Source of the DNA: Micromonospora sp. WMMD1155
GTDB lineage: Bacteria; Actinomycetota; Actinomycetes; Mycobacteriales; Micromonosporaceae
Assembly (NCBI RefSeq): GCF_029581275.1
Contig: NZ_CP120742.1
Location: forward strand, 5,332,501-5,396,500
Reading direction: 5' to 3'
Length of the DNA stretch: 64,000 nucleotides
In this document: piece after piece, positions 25,871-33,548 of the stretch
Position numbering within the stretch: position 1 is the stretch's first letter
Layout: the number at the start of each line of letters is the position of its first letter
Notes under the pieces: model-generated
Told to the model about the DNA's origin: nothing
The model's input: the letters and a program-made list of their open reading frames with translations, nothing else
The model's database searches: none
Program-made: the position numbers and the translations under genes

Positions 25871-25892
25871 GTCTCGTGCCGTCGCACCAAGA
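25871..25892 (-). promoter_or_regulatory. Candidate operator shared by the two halves of the peptide-salvage cluster (copy 2)
   Basis: Reading the minus strand, TCTTGGTGCGACGGCACGAG (then AC) matches the site at 17444-17465 in 17 of 22 positions. It lies in the 119-base gap between the PucR gene and the second serine hydrolase, so it marks a separately regulated promoter for the downstream genes. The dyad here is better (TCTTGGTGC ... GCACGAGA). Confidence 0.45.
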
Positions 25893-25951
25893 CAGCGATC
25901 GCGGTGACCGGCAAGCTTCGTACCAGAGGTCCCCGACGCCAGGAGAGTGCC

Positions 25952-27376
25952 GTGGTGTCGCCGACTGGCCGCACCGCCACCCGGAAAGAAAGGTCGACGG
26001 ACATCAACGTTGAACTCTGGCAGCGTCGGCTGGCCGCGCTCGCCGAACAACACCGCGTTCCCGGCGCCACGCTCGGCATCCTGCGACTGCGCCCGGACGG
26101 ACCGGACGAACTCGTCGAGGCCGCGTACGGCGTTCTCAATGTGAACACCGGGGTCGAGACGACCACCGATTCGGTGTTCCAGATCGGCTCCGTCAGCAAG
26201 GTGTGGACCGCGACCCTCGCGATGCAGTTGGTGGATGAGGGGCTACTCGATCTCGACGAGCCGGTGGTCCGGGTGCTGCCGGAACTCGCCCTGTCGGACC
26301 CGACGGTGGCCGCCGCGGTGACGATGCGTCACCTGCTCGCGCACACCAGCGGCATCGACGGCGACGTCTTCACCGACACCGGCCGCGGCGACGATTGTCT
26401 GCAGAAGTACGTGGCGGCGCTGCGCGACGAGGCGCAGAACCACCCGCTCGGTGCCACCTGGTCGTACTGCAACTCCGGGTTCGTGCTGGCCGGCCTCGTC
26501 ATCGAGAAGCTCACCGGGATGACCTGGGACGCCGCTGTCCGGACCCGGCTTACCGAGCCGCTCGGGTTGGCGCGTACCAGCACGCTGCCCGAGGAGGCCC
26601 TGTTGGAACGGACGGCGTGCGGGCACACCGACAGCGCCGAGGGCCCGGAACGGGTCGCGCAGTGGATGCTCCCGCGTGCGCTCGGGCCGGCCGGCCTCAT
26701 CAACGCCAGTGTCGCGGACCTGCTGCGCTTCGCCCGGATGCACCTCACCGGGGGTGTGGCGGAGGACGGCACCCGCGTGCTCAGCGAGCGCAGCACCGCC
26801 GCGATGGCGGCACACGAGGTCGACCTGCCCGACCGGTACACCCTCGGCGACTCGTGGGGTCTGGGCTGGATCCGCTTCGGCTGGGACGGGCGGCGGCTCA
26901 TCGGCCACGACGGCAACACCATCGGGCAGTCGGCTTTTCTGCGGTTGCTGCCGGAGCAGAACACGGCGGTGGCGCTGCTGACCAACGGTGGGAGCGCCGG
27001 GGACCTCTACCGCGACCTGTACCGGGAGATCTTCGCCGACATCGCCGGTGTGACGATGCCACCACCGTTCACGCCGCCCGCCGAGCCGGTGTCGGTGGAC
27101 GTGACACCGCACCTGGGCACGTACGAGCGAGCGAGCACTCGGCTGGAGGTTCTCGACGGTGCGGACGGCCCGGTGCTGCGGATGACCGTGACCGGCCCGC
27201 TCGCCGAGCTGACGCCCGATCCCGTCCAGGAACTGGCTCTGATCGCGGTCGGCCCGGATCTGTTCGCGATCCGTCTGCCGGACCGGGACTCCTGGACGCC
27301 GGTGACGTTCTACCGGCTGCCCACGGGGGAGCGGTACCTGCATCTCGGCGTCCGCGCCACGCCGAAGGTGACGTGA
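25952..27376 (+). CDS. Serine beta-lactamase-fold hydrolase, copy 2
   Basis: A 474-residue paralogue of the protein at 22072-23424, sharing long identical blocks (HTSGIDGD, FTDTGRGDDCL, HDGNTIGQ, the TPH.G.YERAS C-terminal domain). Catalytic motifs are SVSK (Ser-x-x-Lys, FQIGSVSKVW) and YCN (WSYCNSGFVL). It has no signal peptide. The start is the least certain part: GTG at 25952 has AGGAGAG four bases upstream and is chosen, but it gives about 26 residues more than the paralogue, and homology begins only at about 26005, where an ATC codon follows AGAAAGG. First gene of a four-gene run hydrolase - M20 - GNAT - racemase with overlapping or one-base junctions. Confidence 0.83.
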   Translation: MVSPTGRTATRKERSTDINVELWQRRLAALAEQHRVPGATLGILRLRPDGPDELVEAAYGVLNVNTGVETTTDSVFQIGSVSKVWTATLAMQLVDEGLLDLDEPVVRVLPELALSDPTVAAAVTMRHLLAHTSGIDGDVFTDTGRGDDCLQKYVAALRDEAQNHPLGATWSYCNSGFVLAGLVIEKLTGMTWDAAVRTRLTEPLGLARTSTLPEEALLERTACGHTDSAEGPERVAQWMLPRALGPAGLINASVADLLRFARMHLTGGVAEDGTRVLSERSTAAMAAHEVDLPDRYTLGDSWGLGWIRFGWDGRRLIGHDGNTIGQSAFLRLLPEQNTAVALLTNGGSAGDLYRDLYREIFADIAGVTMPPPFTPPAEPVSVDVTPHLGTYERASTRLEVLDGADGPVLRMTVTGPLAELTPDPVQELALIAVGPDLFAIRLPDRDSWTPVTFYRLPTGERYLHLGVRATPKVT

Positions 27377-27377
27377 G

Positions 27378-28499
27378 ATGAGCCTGCGGGAACGCCTCAC
27401 CCGTCGTCTGCCGCACATGCTGGAGGACATCGCGGAGCTGGTCGAGTGCGAGTCGCCATCGGCCGACCTCGCCGCCGTGGCCCGAAGCGCCGACGTCCTG
27501 GCTGCCGTCGGGCAGCGGCGGCTCGGCGTGCCACCGGAGAGGATCGTTCTCGACGGGCACACCCACCTGCGGTGGCGCTTCGGTTCCGGGCCGCCGACGG
27601 TGCTGCTGCTGGGTCACCACGACACGGTCTGGCCGATCGGTTCCCTTCGAGACCGACCGTACGAGGTGACGGACGGGATCCTGCGCGGTCCGGGGTGCTT
27701 CGACATGAAGGTCGGCATCGTCCAGGCACTGCATGCGGTTGCCGAGCTGGACGACCGTGACGGCGTGACGCTTCTCGTGACCGGCGACGAGGAGCTGGGA
27801 TCGCCCAGCTCCCGATCACTCATCGAACAGGAGGCGGCGGGAGCCGCCGCAGCTCTGGTGTTGGAGGCTTCCGCCGCCCGTGGCGCTCTCAAGACCGCCC
27901 GCAAGGGCATGTCCCGCTACGTCGTGCACGTCGAGGGACTCGCCGCGCACGCCGGCCTGGAACCGGAACGCGGTATCAACGCCGGGGTCGAGGTCGCCCA
28001 CCAGATCCTCGCCGTTCTCGCCCTGGCCGATCCGAGCCGAGGTACGAGCGTGGTGCCGACCACGATGTCCGCCGGAAGCGCGGGCAACACCGTTCCGGCG
28101 AACGGTACGTTCGTCGTGGACGTGCGCGTGCATGACATCGACGAGCAGCGACGGGTCGATCTCGCCCTGCGGAAGCTACAGCCGGTCGTTCCGGGCACCC
28201 GGCTGAACGTCGAGGGCGGGCCGAACCGACCTCCGCTGCCGTCTTCGGCGTCCGAGGCGCTGTACGAACGGGCTGCAGCAGCGGCGCGCGACCTCGGTCT
28301 GCCGGTCCCGGGGCGGGCCGCCGTCGGGGGCGCGTCGGACGGGAATCTCACCGCCGGCGTGGGCACGCCCACGCTGGACGGGCTCGGAGCGGTGGGCGGC
28401 GGGGCCCACGCCGACTCCGAGCACGTCGTGGTCGCGGAGATCCCGCACCGGGCGGCGTTGGTGGCCGCGCTCACCAGGGCACTACTGGAGCAGCCGTGA
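27378..28499 (+). CDS. M20 metallo-amidohydrolase (glutamate-carboxypeptidase-like; probable N-acyl-L-amino-acid deacylase)
   Basis: A 373-residue di-zinc peptidase/amidohydrolase. Metal and catalytic motifs: LLGHHDTVWPIG (first His and Asp), GPGCFDMKVGIVQAL (bridging Asp), TGDEELGSPSSR (Glu base and ligand), and GGGAHADSEH near the end (last His). The lid domain lies around residues 175-290 (GMSRYVVHVEGLAAHAG). In the known pathway for converting D- to L-amino acids through N-succinyl intermediates, an M20 desuccinylase is encoded with a GNAT succinyltransferase and an N-succinylamino acid racemase; the same trio is found here with one-base or GTGA junctions. Substrate specificity is inferred from that context. 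Confidence 0.87.
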   Translation: MSLRERLTRRLPHMLEDIAELVECESPSADLAAVARSADVLAAVGQRRLGVPPERIVLDGHTHLRWRFGSGPPTVLLLGHHDTVWPIGSLRDRPYEVTDGILRGPGCFDMKVGIVQALHAVAELDDRDGVTLLVTGDEELGSPSSRSLIEQEAAGAAAALVLEASAARGALKTARKGMSRYVVHVEGLAAHAGLEPERGINAGVEVAHQILAVLALADPSRGTSVVPTTMSAGSAGNTVPANGTFVVDVRVHDIDEQRRVDLALRKLQPVVPGTRLNVEGGPNRPPLPSSASEALYERAAAAARDLGLPVPGRAAVGGASDGNLTAGVGTPTLDGLGAVGGGAHADSEHVVVAEIPHRAALVAALTRALLEQP

Positions 28500-29377
28500 G
28501 TGCGGCCGTTGCGCTGACCAGCACCCCCGGGGAGGACGCCTCGGCCTCCGCGGCGGCGGCCCGGGTCCGCGTCGCGGTACTGACCGAGCTCGACGACCTG
28601 CGCGCCGTGCATCGGCTGCTGATCAGCATCTGGCAACCGGCTCCGGACAATCCACCGACGACGCCCGAGCTTCTGCGCGCTCTCAGCCTGGCGGGCAACT
28701 ACGTGGCCGGCGCGTTCGACGGCAGTGAGCTCGTCGGGGCGTGCGTGGGCTTCTTCGCCGCCCCGGAGCGCCGCGAACTGCACAGTCACATCGCCGGAGT
28801 CTCGGCCACCGTCCTGGGCCGCGGGGTGGGACACGCTCTCAAGCTGCACCAGCGGGCCTGGGCGCTGCAGCAGGGCGCGACCACGATCGCGTGGACGTTC
28901 GATCCGCTCGTCGGCCGTAACGCGTACTTCAATCTGGTGAAGCTGGCGGCGACGCCGACGCGTTACCTGACGAACTTCTACGGCAGCATGCATGACCGGA
29001 TCAACGGCGACGACGACACCGATCGCCTGCTTCTGCACTGGAATCTCACCGAGCCTGAGGTACGGCAGGCGTCGGCTGGCAGCGTACGCCGATGGGACGC
29101 CGCGGCACGGCGGCGAGCCGGTGCGGCGGTGGCCCTCGACCGGGATGCCGACGGTGCGCCGGTGATCGGCAGCATCACCGGCGACGACGTGCTCGTGGCC
29201 ACCCCTGAGGACATCGAGAAGCTACGGGTGACCGACCCGGCAACCGCCCGCCAGTGGCGCCGGGCACTGCGGGAGGTCCTGGGCTCATTGCTGGCCGAAG
29301 ACGCGACGGTCCTCGGATTCGACCGGGCAGGGTGGTACCTGCTGACGCGTGACAGTGCGACGAGGAGAGATGGATGA
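28496..29377 (+). CDS. GNAT acyltransferase (probable D-amino acid N-succinyl/acyltransferase)
   Basis: A 293-residue GNAT-fold protein. The N-terminal half holds the acyl-CoA binding pattern (GAFDGSELVGACVGFFAAPE, HSHIAGVSATVLGRGVGHAL, i.e. a variant R/Q-x-x-G-x-G/A loop as LGRGVGHALK). The central block WTFDPLVGRNAYFNLVKLAA and YGSMHDRINGDDDTDRLLLH is characteristic of the GNAT proteins encoded with o-succinylbenzoate-synthase-like racemases. The GTG start overlaps the M20 stop as GTGA and its own stop overlaps the racemase ATG. It would acylate the amino group of an amino acid before racemisation. Confidence 0.82.
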   Translation: MSAAVALTSTPGEDASASAAAARVRVAVLTELDDLRAVHRLLISIWQPAPDNPPTTPELLRALSLAGNYVAGAFDGSELVGACVGFFAAPERRELHSHIAGVSATVLGRGVGHALKLHQRAWALQQGATTIAWTFDPLVGRNAYFNLVKLAATPTRYLTNFYGSMHDRINGDDDTDRLLLHWNLTEPEVRQASAGSVRRWDAAARRRAGAAVALDRDADGAPVIGSITGDDVLVATPEDIEKLRVTDPATARQWRRALREVLGSLLAEDATVLGFDRAGWYLLTRDSATRRDG

Positions 29378-30483
29378 AACTCACCGGCATCGAGTTGCGC
29401 CGTGTCCGCATGCCGTTGGTGGCACCGTTTCGGACCTCGTTCGGCGTCGAACACGACCGAGACATCCTGTTGGTTCGCGCGGTCACGGACGAGGCGGAAG
29501 GCTGGGGAGAGTGCGTGGCGATGGCCGACCCGCTCTACTCCAGCGAATACGTCGAGGCCGCCGCGGATGTCCTGCGTCGGTATCTGATCCCCGCCCTCGC
29601 TGACCGGCCACCTGCCGACGCGACGGCTGTCGGCCCGACGCTGCATCGGTTCAAGGGACACCGCATGGCGAAGGCGGCGTTGGAGACGGCGGTGCTCGAC
29701 GCGGAACTGCGGGCCGGTCGCCGGAGCCTGGCTCGTGAGCTCGGTGCGGTGCGGGACAGGGTTCCCGCCGGCGTCTCGGTCGGCATCATGGACTCGGTCG
29801 ACAGACTCTTGTCCGATGTGGAGGGCTACCTCGACGAGGGCTACCTCCGGATCAAGCTGAAGATCCAGCCCGGCTGGGACGTCGAGCCGGTCCGCGCGGT
29901 GCGGGAACGCTTCGGCGACGACGTACTCCTGCAGGTCGACGCGAACACCGCGTACACGCTCGGGGATGTCGCGCTGCTGGCCGCGCTCGACCCGTTCGGG
30001 CTGTTGCTGATCGAGCAGCCGCTCGACGAGGAGGACATCCTGGGTCACGCGACGCTGGCGCGGCAGGTGCGTACCCCCATCTGCCTCGATGAGTCGATCG
30101 TCTCGGCGCGGGCCGCCGCGGATGCGATCCGCCTCGGCGCGTGCCGGATCGTCAACGTCAAGCCGGGTCGGGTCGGTGGCTATCTCGAGGCCAGACGCAT
30201 TCACGACGTCTGCGCGGCCCATGGTGTACCGGTGTGGTGCGGCGGCATGCTCGAGACCGGTATCGGTCGAGCGGCCAACGTGGCGCTCGCGGCGTTGCCG
30301 AACTTCACCTTGCCGGGGGACACCTCCGCCTCCGGCCGTTACTACCGAACGGATCTGACCGAGCCGTTCGTCCTGGACGACGGACACCTCGCCGTGCCCG
30401 ACGGCATCGGCATCGGCGTGGCTCCGGTGCCGGAGATCCTCGCCGAGATGACGACGTCGCTCGAATGGCTACCCGTGGCCTGA
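29374..30483 (+). CDS. N-acyl/N-succinylamino acid racemase (enolase superfamily, MenC-like)
   Basis: A 369-residue enolase-superfamily enzyme of the OSBS/NSAR group. All active-site residues are present: the two acid/base lysines Lys161/Lys163 (RIKLKI) and Lys263 (NVKPGRVGG), and the metal ligands Asp189 (QVDANTAYT), Glu214 (IEQPLDEED) and Asp239 (CLDESI). This numbering coincides with what I remember of the Amycolatopsis N-acylamino acid racemase, which is of nearly the same length. In other bacteria such enzymes are either o-succinylbenzoate synthase (menaquinone) or racemases; the adjacent GNAT and M20 genes and the absence of other men genes favour racemase. It interconverts N-acyl-D- and N-acyl-L-amino acids. 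ATG overlaps the GNAT stop. Confidence 0.9.
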   Translation: MKLTGIELRRVRMPLVAPFRTSFGVEHDRDILLVRAVTDEAEGWGECVAMADPLYSSEYVEAAADVLRRYLIPALADRPPADATAVGPTLHRFKGHRMAKAALETAVLDAELRAGRRSLARELGAVRDRVPAGVSVGIMDSVDRLLSDVEGYLDEGYLRIKLKIQPGWDVEPVRAVRERFGDDVLLQVDANTAYTLGDVALLAALDPFGLLLIEQPLDEEDILGHATLARQVRTPICLDESIVSARAAADAIRLGACRIVNVKPGRVGGYLEARRIHDVCAAHGVPVWCGGMLETGIGRAANVALAALPNFTLPGDTSASGRYYRTDLTEPFVLDDGHLAVPDGIGIGVAPVPEILAEMTTSLEWLPVA

Positions 30484-30741
30484 ATCGGCTGCCCAGGTCT
30501 CGCGGGGGCGATGATCAGTTGTCCCAGGGCTCGATTGTGGGCCGATGCGGCCAGCCACGCCCGGTTCCGGTACTCGATGGCGGGGTGACGCAGGGGTTTG
30601 TCAGAACCTCGCGTGGTGCCGGGGACGCTTCCTCCAGCGGGATGGGTACGCCGGAGCGACGACCATCGGCCAGGCCGCTGTCGTTCTTCAGGGGCCGGAC
30701 TGGATCGGTTGGACCGTCGCTGCGCGGCGTACCCCAGGGGG

Positions 30742-31920
30742 TCAGCCGGTCTTGGTGGCGAAGGGACCGCCGTCACCGAACGCGAGCCGCGCGAAGTTGT
30801 CGGCGATACGGCGATGTCCGGCCGGGTCGGGATGCACCTCGTCGGGAAGTGGGAGTTCGGCGTAGTCCGCCTCGCCGTACAGGTCGCGTCCGTCGAGGTA
30901 GTGCAGGTTCGGGTCATCGGCCGAGCGCTGTTCGACGATCCGGGCGAGTTCGTCACGGATGACGTTGAGGGTCAGCCGGCCGGCGCGGCGCTCGGCCGGA
31001 TCGCCCGTGGCCTTGAACCGCAGAGTCCCGCCCTCGAAGTCCGGCGCGAGAGGGCCGGGCGTGTCCTCTTGAACCGGGCACAGGATGGCGGACACGACCA
31101 GCAGTGGTGTGGTCGGGTGCCCTTCGCGGACAGTGTCGAGGAAGCCGTGGACCGCAGGGGTGAAGGCGCGTAGTCGCATCACGTCGCTGTTGACGATGTT
31201 GATGCCGATCTTGACACTGATCAGGTCCGCAGGGATGTCCCGCATGGCGCGGGCGGTGAACGGGTCGAGCAACGCGCTCCCGCCGAACCCCAGGTTGACC
31301 AGCTCCACGCCGCCCTCGGCCGCGGCCAGGGCAGGCCAGATGGCGGTGGGATGACCGGCGTTCGAGCCGTGGCTGATGGAACTGCCGTGGTGCAGCCACG
31401 TCCGGTGTCCGCTGGGCGGGGTGTGCTCGACGGGCGCGTCGGTGCGCAGCGCGATCAACTCGGTGATCTCCGTGTGCGGAAGCCAGATCTCGATGTCCTT
31501 CGCACCCTCCGGCAGACCCGCGAAGCGGGCTGTGCCGGACGGCCCTTCGGCCAGCACAGAGGTTTGAGTGAACATGTCGGTGACCGTCCGGACGTTGCCG
31601 TCGGGCACCGAGGCCTGTGCGGCCAGGCGGCCGTTGACCAGCAGGTCGTAGACGCCGTCCGGCGGGGGCGGGAAGCCTTGGTAGACCCGCTTGGTGGGCA
31701 GCGTGTCCAGTTCGATGGTGGTGGCCCGGGTGCGGAAAGCCAGTCGCACGCCGGAGGGCTGGGCCTCGGCCATGGCCAGTTGGTCGTCGGGGATCTGCCG
31801 GCGCGCCTGGGCGGTCAGCCGATGAGGCAGTAGACCGCGCGCGGTCGCCTCCAGGTCGACAAGGCCACGCAGGAGGTCCGCGGTGACCGAGGTGGTGATC
31901 CACTGGTGTTCGGTCGGCAT
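30742..31920 (-). CDS. SGNH/GDSL-type hydrolase
   Basis: A 392-residue protein. The N-terminal 170 residues form a beta-rich accessory domain (VRLAFRTRATTIELDTLPTK, KDIEIWLPHTEITELIALR). The catalytic SGNH domain follows with block I TWLHHGSSISHGSN (nucleophile Ser in the GSS.S context), block II around LVNLGFGGSALLDPF (Gly), block III SVKIGINIVNSD (Asn) and block V DEVHPDPAGHRRIADNF (Asp-x-x-His dyad). No signal peptide is seen, so it acts in the cytoplasm, probably as an esterase or deacetylase; the substrate is unknown. It lies 84 bases after a TetR gene on the same strand, so it may be the target of that repressor. Confidence 0.87.
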   Translation of the reverse strand: MPTEHQWITTSVTADLLRGLVDLEATARGLLPHRLTAQARRQIPDDQLAMAEAQPSGVRLAFRTRATTIELDTLPTKRVYQGFPPPPDGVYDLLVNGRLAAQASVPDGNVRTVTDMFTQTSVLAEGPSGTARFAGLPEGAKDIEIWLPHTEITELIALRTDAPVEHTPPSGHRTWLHHGSSISHGSNAGHPTAIWPALAAAEGGVELVNLGFGGSALLDPFTARAMRDIPADLISVKIGINIVNSDVMRLRAFTPAVHGFLDTVREGHPTTPLLVVSAILCPVQEDTPGPLAPDFEGGTLRFKATGDPAERRAGRLTLNVIRDELARIVEQRSADDPNLHYLDGRDLYGEADYAELPLPDEVHPDPAGHRRIADNFARLAFGDGGPFATKTG

Positions 31921-32004
31921 TGCCTCAAGCCTCTCGATCGAGATCTCGATGTCCGTCTGCGCTCCGCGCTACGAACCGCTGGCGGTGGTGCGGCCGTCGT
32001 CGGG

Positions 32005-32574
32005 TCAGCGAGTGCTGCGGTTGCGTAACACCGCGTCGAGCGAATCCACGATCCATTCCCAGGATTCCAGCGCGTCGGGAGCGCTGTGTTCGAAACCACC
32101 GGCTAGCTCCAAGCTGACGTAGCCGTGGAAGACGCTGCCCAGCATCCGGACCGCATGAGTCGCGTCCGGCTCGTCCAACCCGTAGCCCCGCAAGATCGCC
32201 CGAGCCATCTGCGCGTGCCGGACACCGGCACTGGCGGCCGCCGTTTCCGGATCGAGCCGGAGTCGGGCGGCGGCATAGCGGCCCGGGTGCTCCCTGGCGT
32301 AGTCGCGGTAGGCGTCAGCGAACGCGGCTAGAGCGTCCCTGCCGGCCCGACCGGCGACGGCATCGGCGACGCGGTCGGCGAGTTCGTTCAGCGCGAACAG
32401 CGCGATGCGCATTCTGAGGTCCTGCGAGTTCTTCAGGTGCGAGTACAGGCTCGGGACCTTGACGTCGAACCGCCGAGCGAGCGCCGAGACGGTGACCTGG
32501 TCGAAGCCGACCTCGTCGGCCAGTTCCGCCCCCGCTCGGGTCAGACGCTCCGGCGTCAGTCCTGGTCTGTCCAT
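32005..32574 (-). CDS. TetR-family transcriptional repressor
   Basis: A 189-residue regulator. The N-terminal helix-turn-helix is ELADEVGFDQVTVSALARRF, then DVKVPSLYSHLKNSQDLRMR. The ligand domain contains the FHGY...ELAGGFE pattern of the WHG-type TetR C-terminal domain. ATG at 32574 is selected (AGGGGGC eight bases upstream); an 11-residue longer form from 32607 would run into the operator region. A near-palindrome 34 bases upstream is the likely autoregulatory operator. The downstream SGNH hydrolase is probably its target. Confidence 0.87.
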   Translation of the reverse strand: MDRPGLTPERLTRAGAELADEVGFDQVTVSALARRFDVKVPSLYSHLKNSQDLRMRIALFALNELADRVADAVAGRAGRDALAAFADAYRDYAREHPGRYAAARLRLDPETAAASAGVRHAQMARAILRGYGLDEPDATHAVRMLGSVFHGYVSLELAGGFEHSAPDALESWEWIVDSLDAVLRNRSTR

Positions 32575-32607
32575 CACGCCCCCTGCTTGCCTAAGACCAT
32601 TATGCAA

Positions 32608-32628
32608 TTACCTAATAGCTGTAGGCAA
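32608..32628. promoter_or_regulatory. Probable TetR operator
   Basis: An AT-rich island in very GC-rich DNA carries TTACCTA-7 bases-TAGGCAA, an inverted repeat with one mismatch, and another half site TTGCCTA at 32587-32593. It lies directly upstream of the TetR gene start and probably overlaps its promoter. Confidence 0.55.
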
Positions 32629-32680
32629 ATCCGGCCGTGAGGTCGAAGCTGGGGCAACGTTGGGCTTGGTCGGGTGCGCG

Positions 32681-33418
32681 TCAGCGGGTCGTCAGCATCC
32701 CCAAGCCGAAGGCCTGCGGCTCGCCCATCAGCGACGCCTTGGTGGTCGCACTCGCGGTGTCCGCGATGATCTCGGTCTTTCCCGCCTCGAGGCCGTCGAG
32801 AGCGATGCGGGCGATGTCGGCCGGAGCGTTCATGAGGCTGAGCAACGCGTCACCGCCGTCCATCCGGGCCGCGAAGGATGTCATCGCCTCGGTTGCCGTC
32901 GGCCCCAGCACCACCCCGCTGACCAGAGTGCCCTGCTCGGCGAGTTCGAGCCGGACGGCGTTGGTCAGTCCCCACTGCGCCGCCTTGGCCGTCGAATAGG
33001 CGAGGTTGCCGGGGAACGGCGCCCACCCCACCGCGGACAGCATGTTCAGGATGCCGCCGCCGCCGTTGGCGGCGAGTACCGGGGCGAACGCCCGGATCAC
33101 GGTCAGCGTGCCCCAGAGGTGGGTGTCGAAGGTCCGCCGGATCTGGTCGAGGTCCCCGTACACGAGCGGGGCGCCGAAGGAGACGCCGGCATTGTTGATC
33201 AGCAGGTCGACGTCGGCGGCGACGGCTGCGGCTGCGGCGACGGAAGCGGGATCGGTGATGTCGAGCTCGAGAGTCCGCACACCGTCCAGGGTGATCAGCT
33301 CGGGCCGACGGGCGGTTGCGTAGACGTTCGCGCCCCGCCGTAGCAGGTCCGCGGCCAGCTCCCGGCCGAGGCCGCTGCCGGCTCCAGTGATGAGGGCGGT
33401 CGCTCCGTGCAGTCGCAT
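32681..33418 (-). CDS. Short-chain dehydrogenase/reductase (SDR)
   Basis: A 245-residue classical SDR. NAD(P)-binding motif TGAGSGLG near residue 11, NNAG (LLINNAGVSFG) near 75, catalytic Ser in NMLSAVGW and the YSTAK motif (Tyr-x-x-x-Lys) near 142. ARRPE after the second strand suggests NADP preference. GAAGGAGA lies 6 bases before the ATG. It is transcribed divergently from an AraC-type regulator with a tandem repeat in between, so it is likely that regulator's target. Substrate unknown. Confidence 0.9.
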   Translation of the reverse strand: MRLHGATALITGAGSGLGRELAADLLRRGANVYATARRPELITLDGVRTLELDITDPASVAAAAAVAADVDLLINNAGVSFGAPLVYGDLDQIRRTFDTHLWGTLTVIRAFAPVLAANGGGGILNMLSAVGWAPFPGNLAYSTAKAAQWGLTNAVRLELAEQGTLVSGVVLGPTATEAMTSFAARMDGGDALLSLMNAPADIARIALDGLEAGKTEIIADTASATTKASLMGEPQAFGLGMLTTR

Positions 33419-33457
33419 CGTTGTCTCCTTCTGCTCAACAATTCTTCACCTGCACTG

Positions 33458-33478
33458 TATGCATCACGTTATGCATCA
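33458..33478. promoter_or_regulatory. Tandem direct repeat in the SDR/AraC divergent promoter
   Basis: TATGCATCA occurs at 33458-33466 and again at 33470-33478, a 12-base period, in the 130-base gap between the SDR and AraC genes. Direct repeats about one helical turn apart are typical binding sites of AraC-type regulators. A third partial copy (GATGC) follows at 33482. Confidence 0.5.
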
Positions 33479-33548
33479 GTCGATGCCGCAGAAGCTCAGA
33501 AAAGTTGCCGCTTGCCTCACTGAAGGTCGTGGGCGGTAGTCTCAACGA

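Noticed and set aside
30484..30741. Minus-strand peptide resembling a protein piece (HPAIEYRNRAWLAASAHNRA)
   Set aside because: It looks protein-like but has no start, is short and matches no family I can name; possible remnant but not supportable as a gene.
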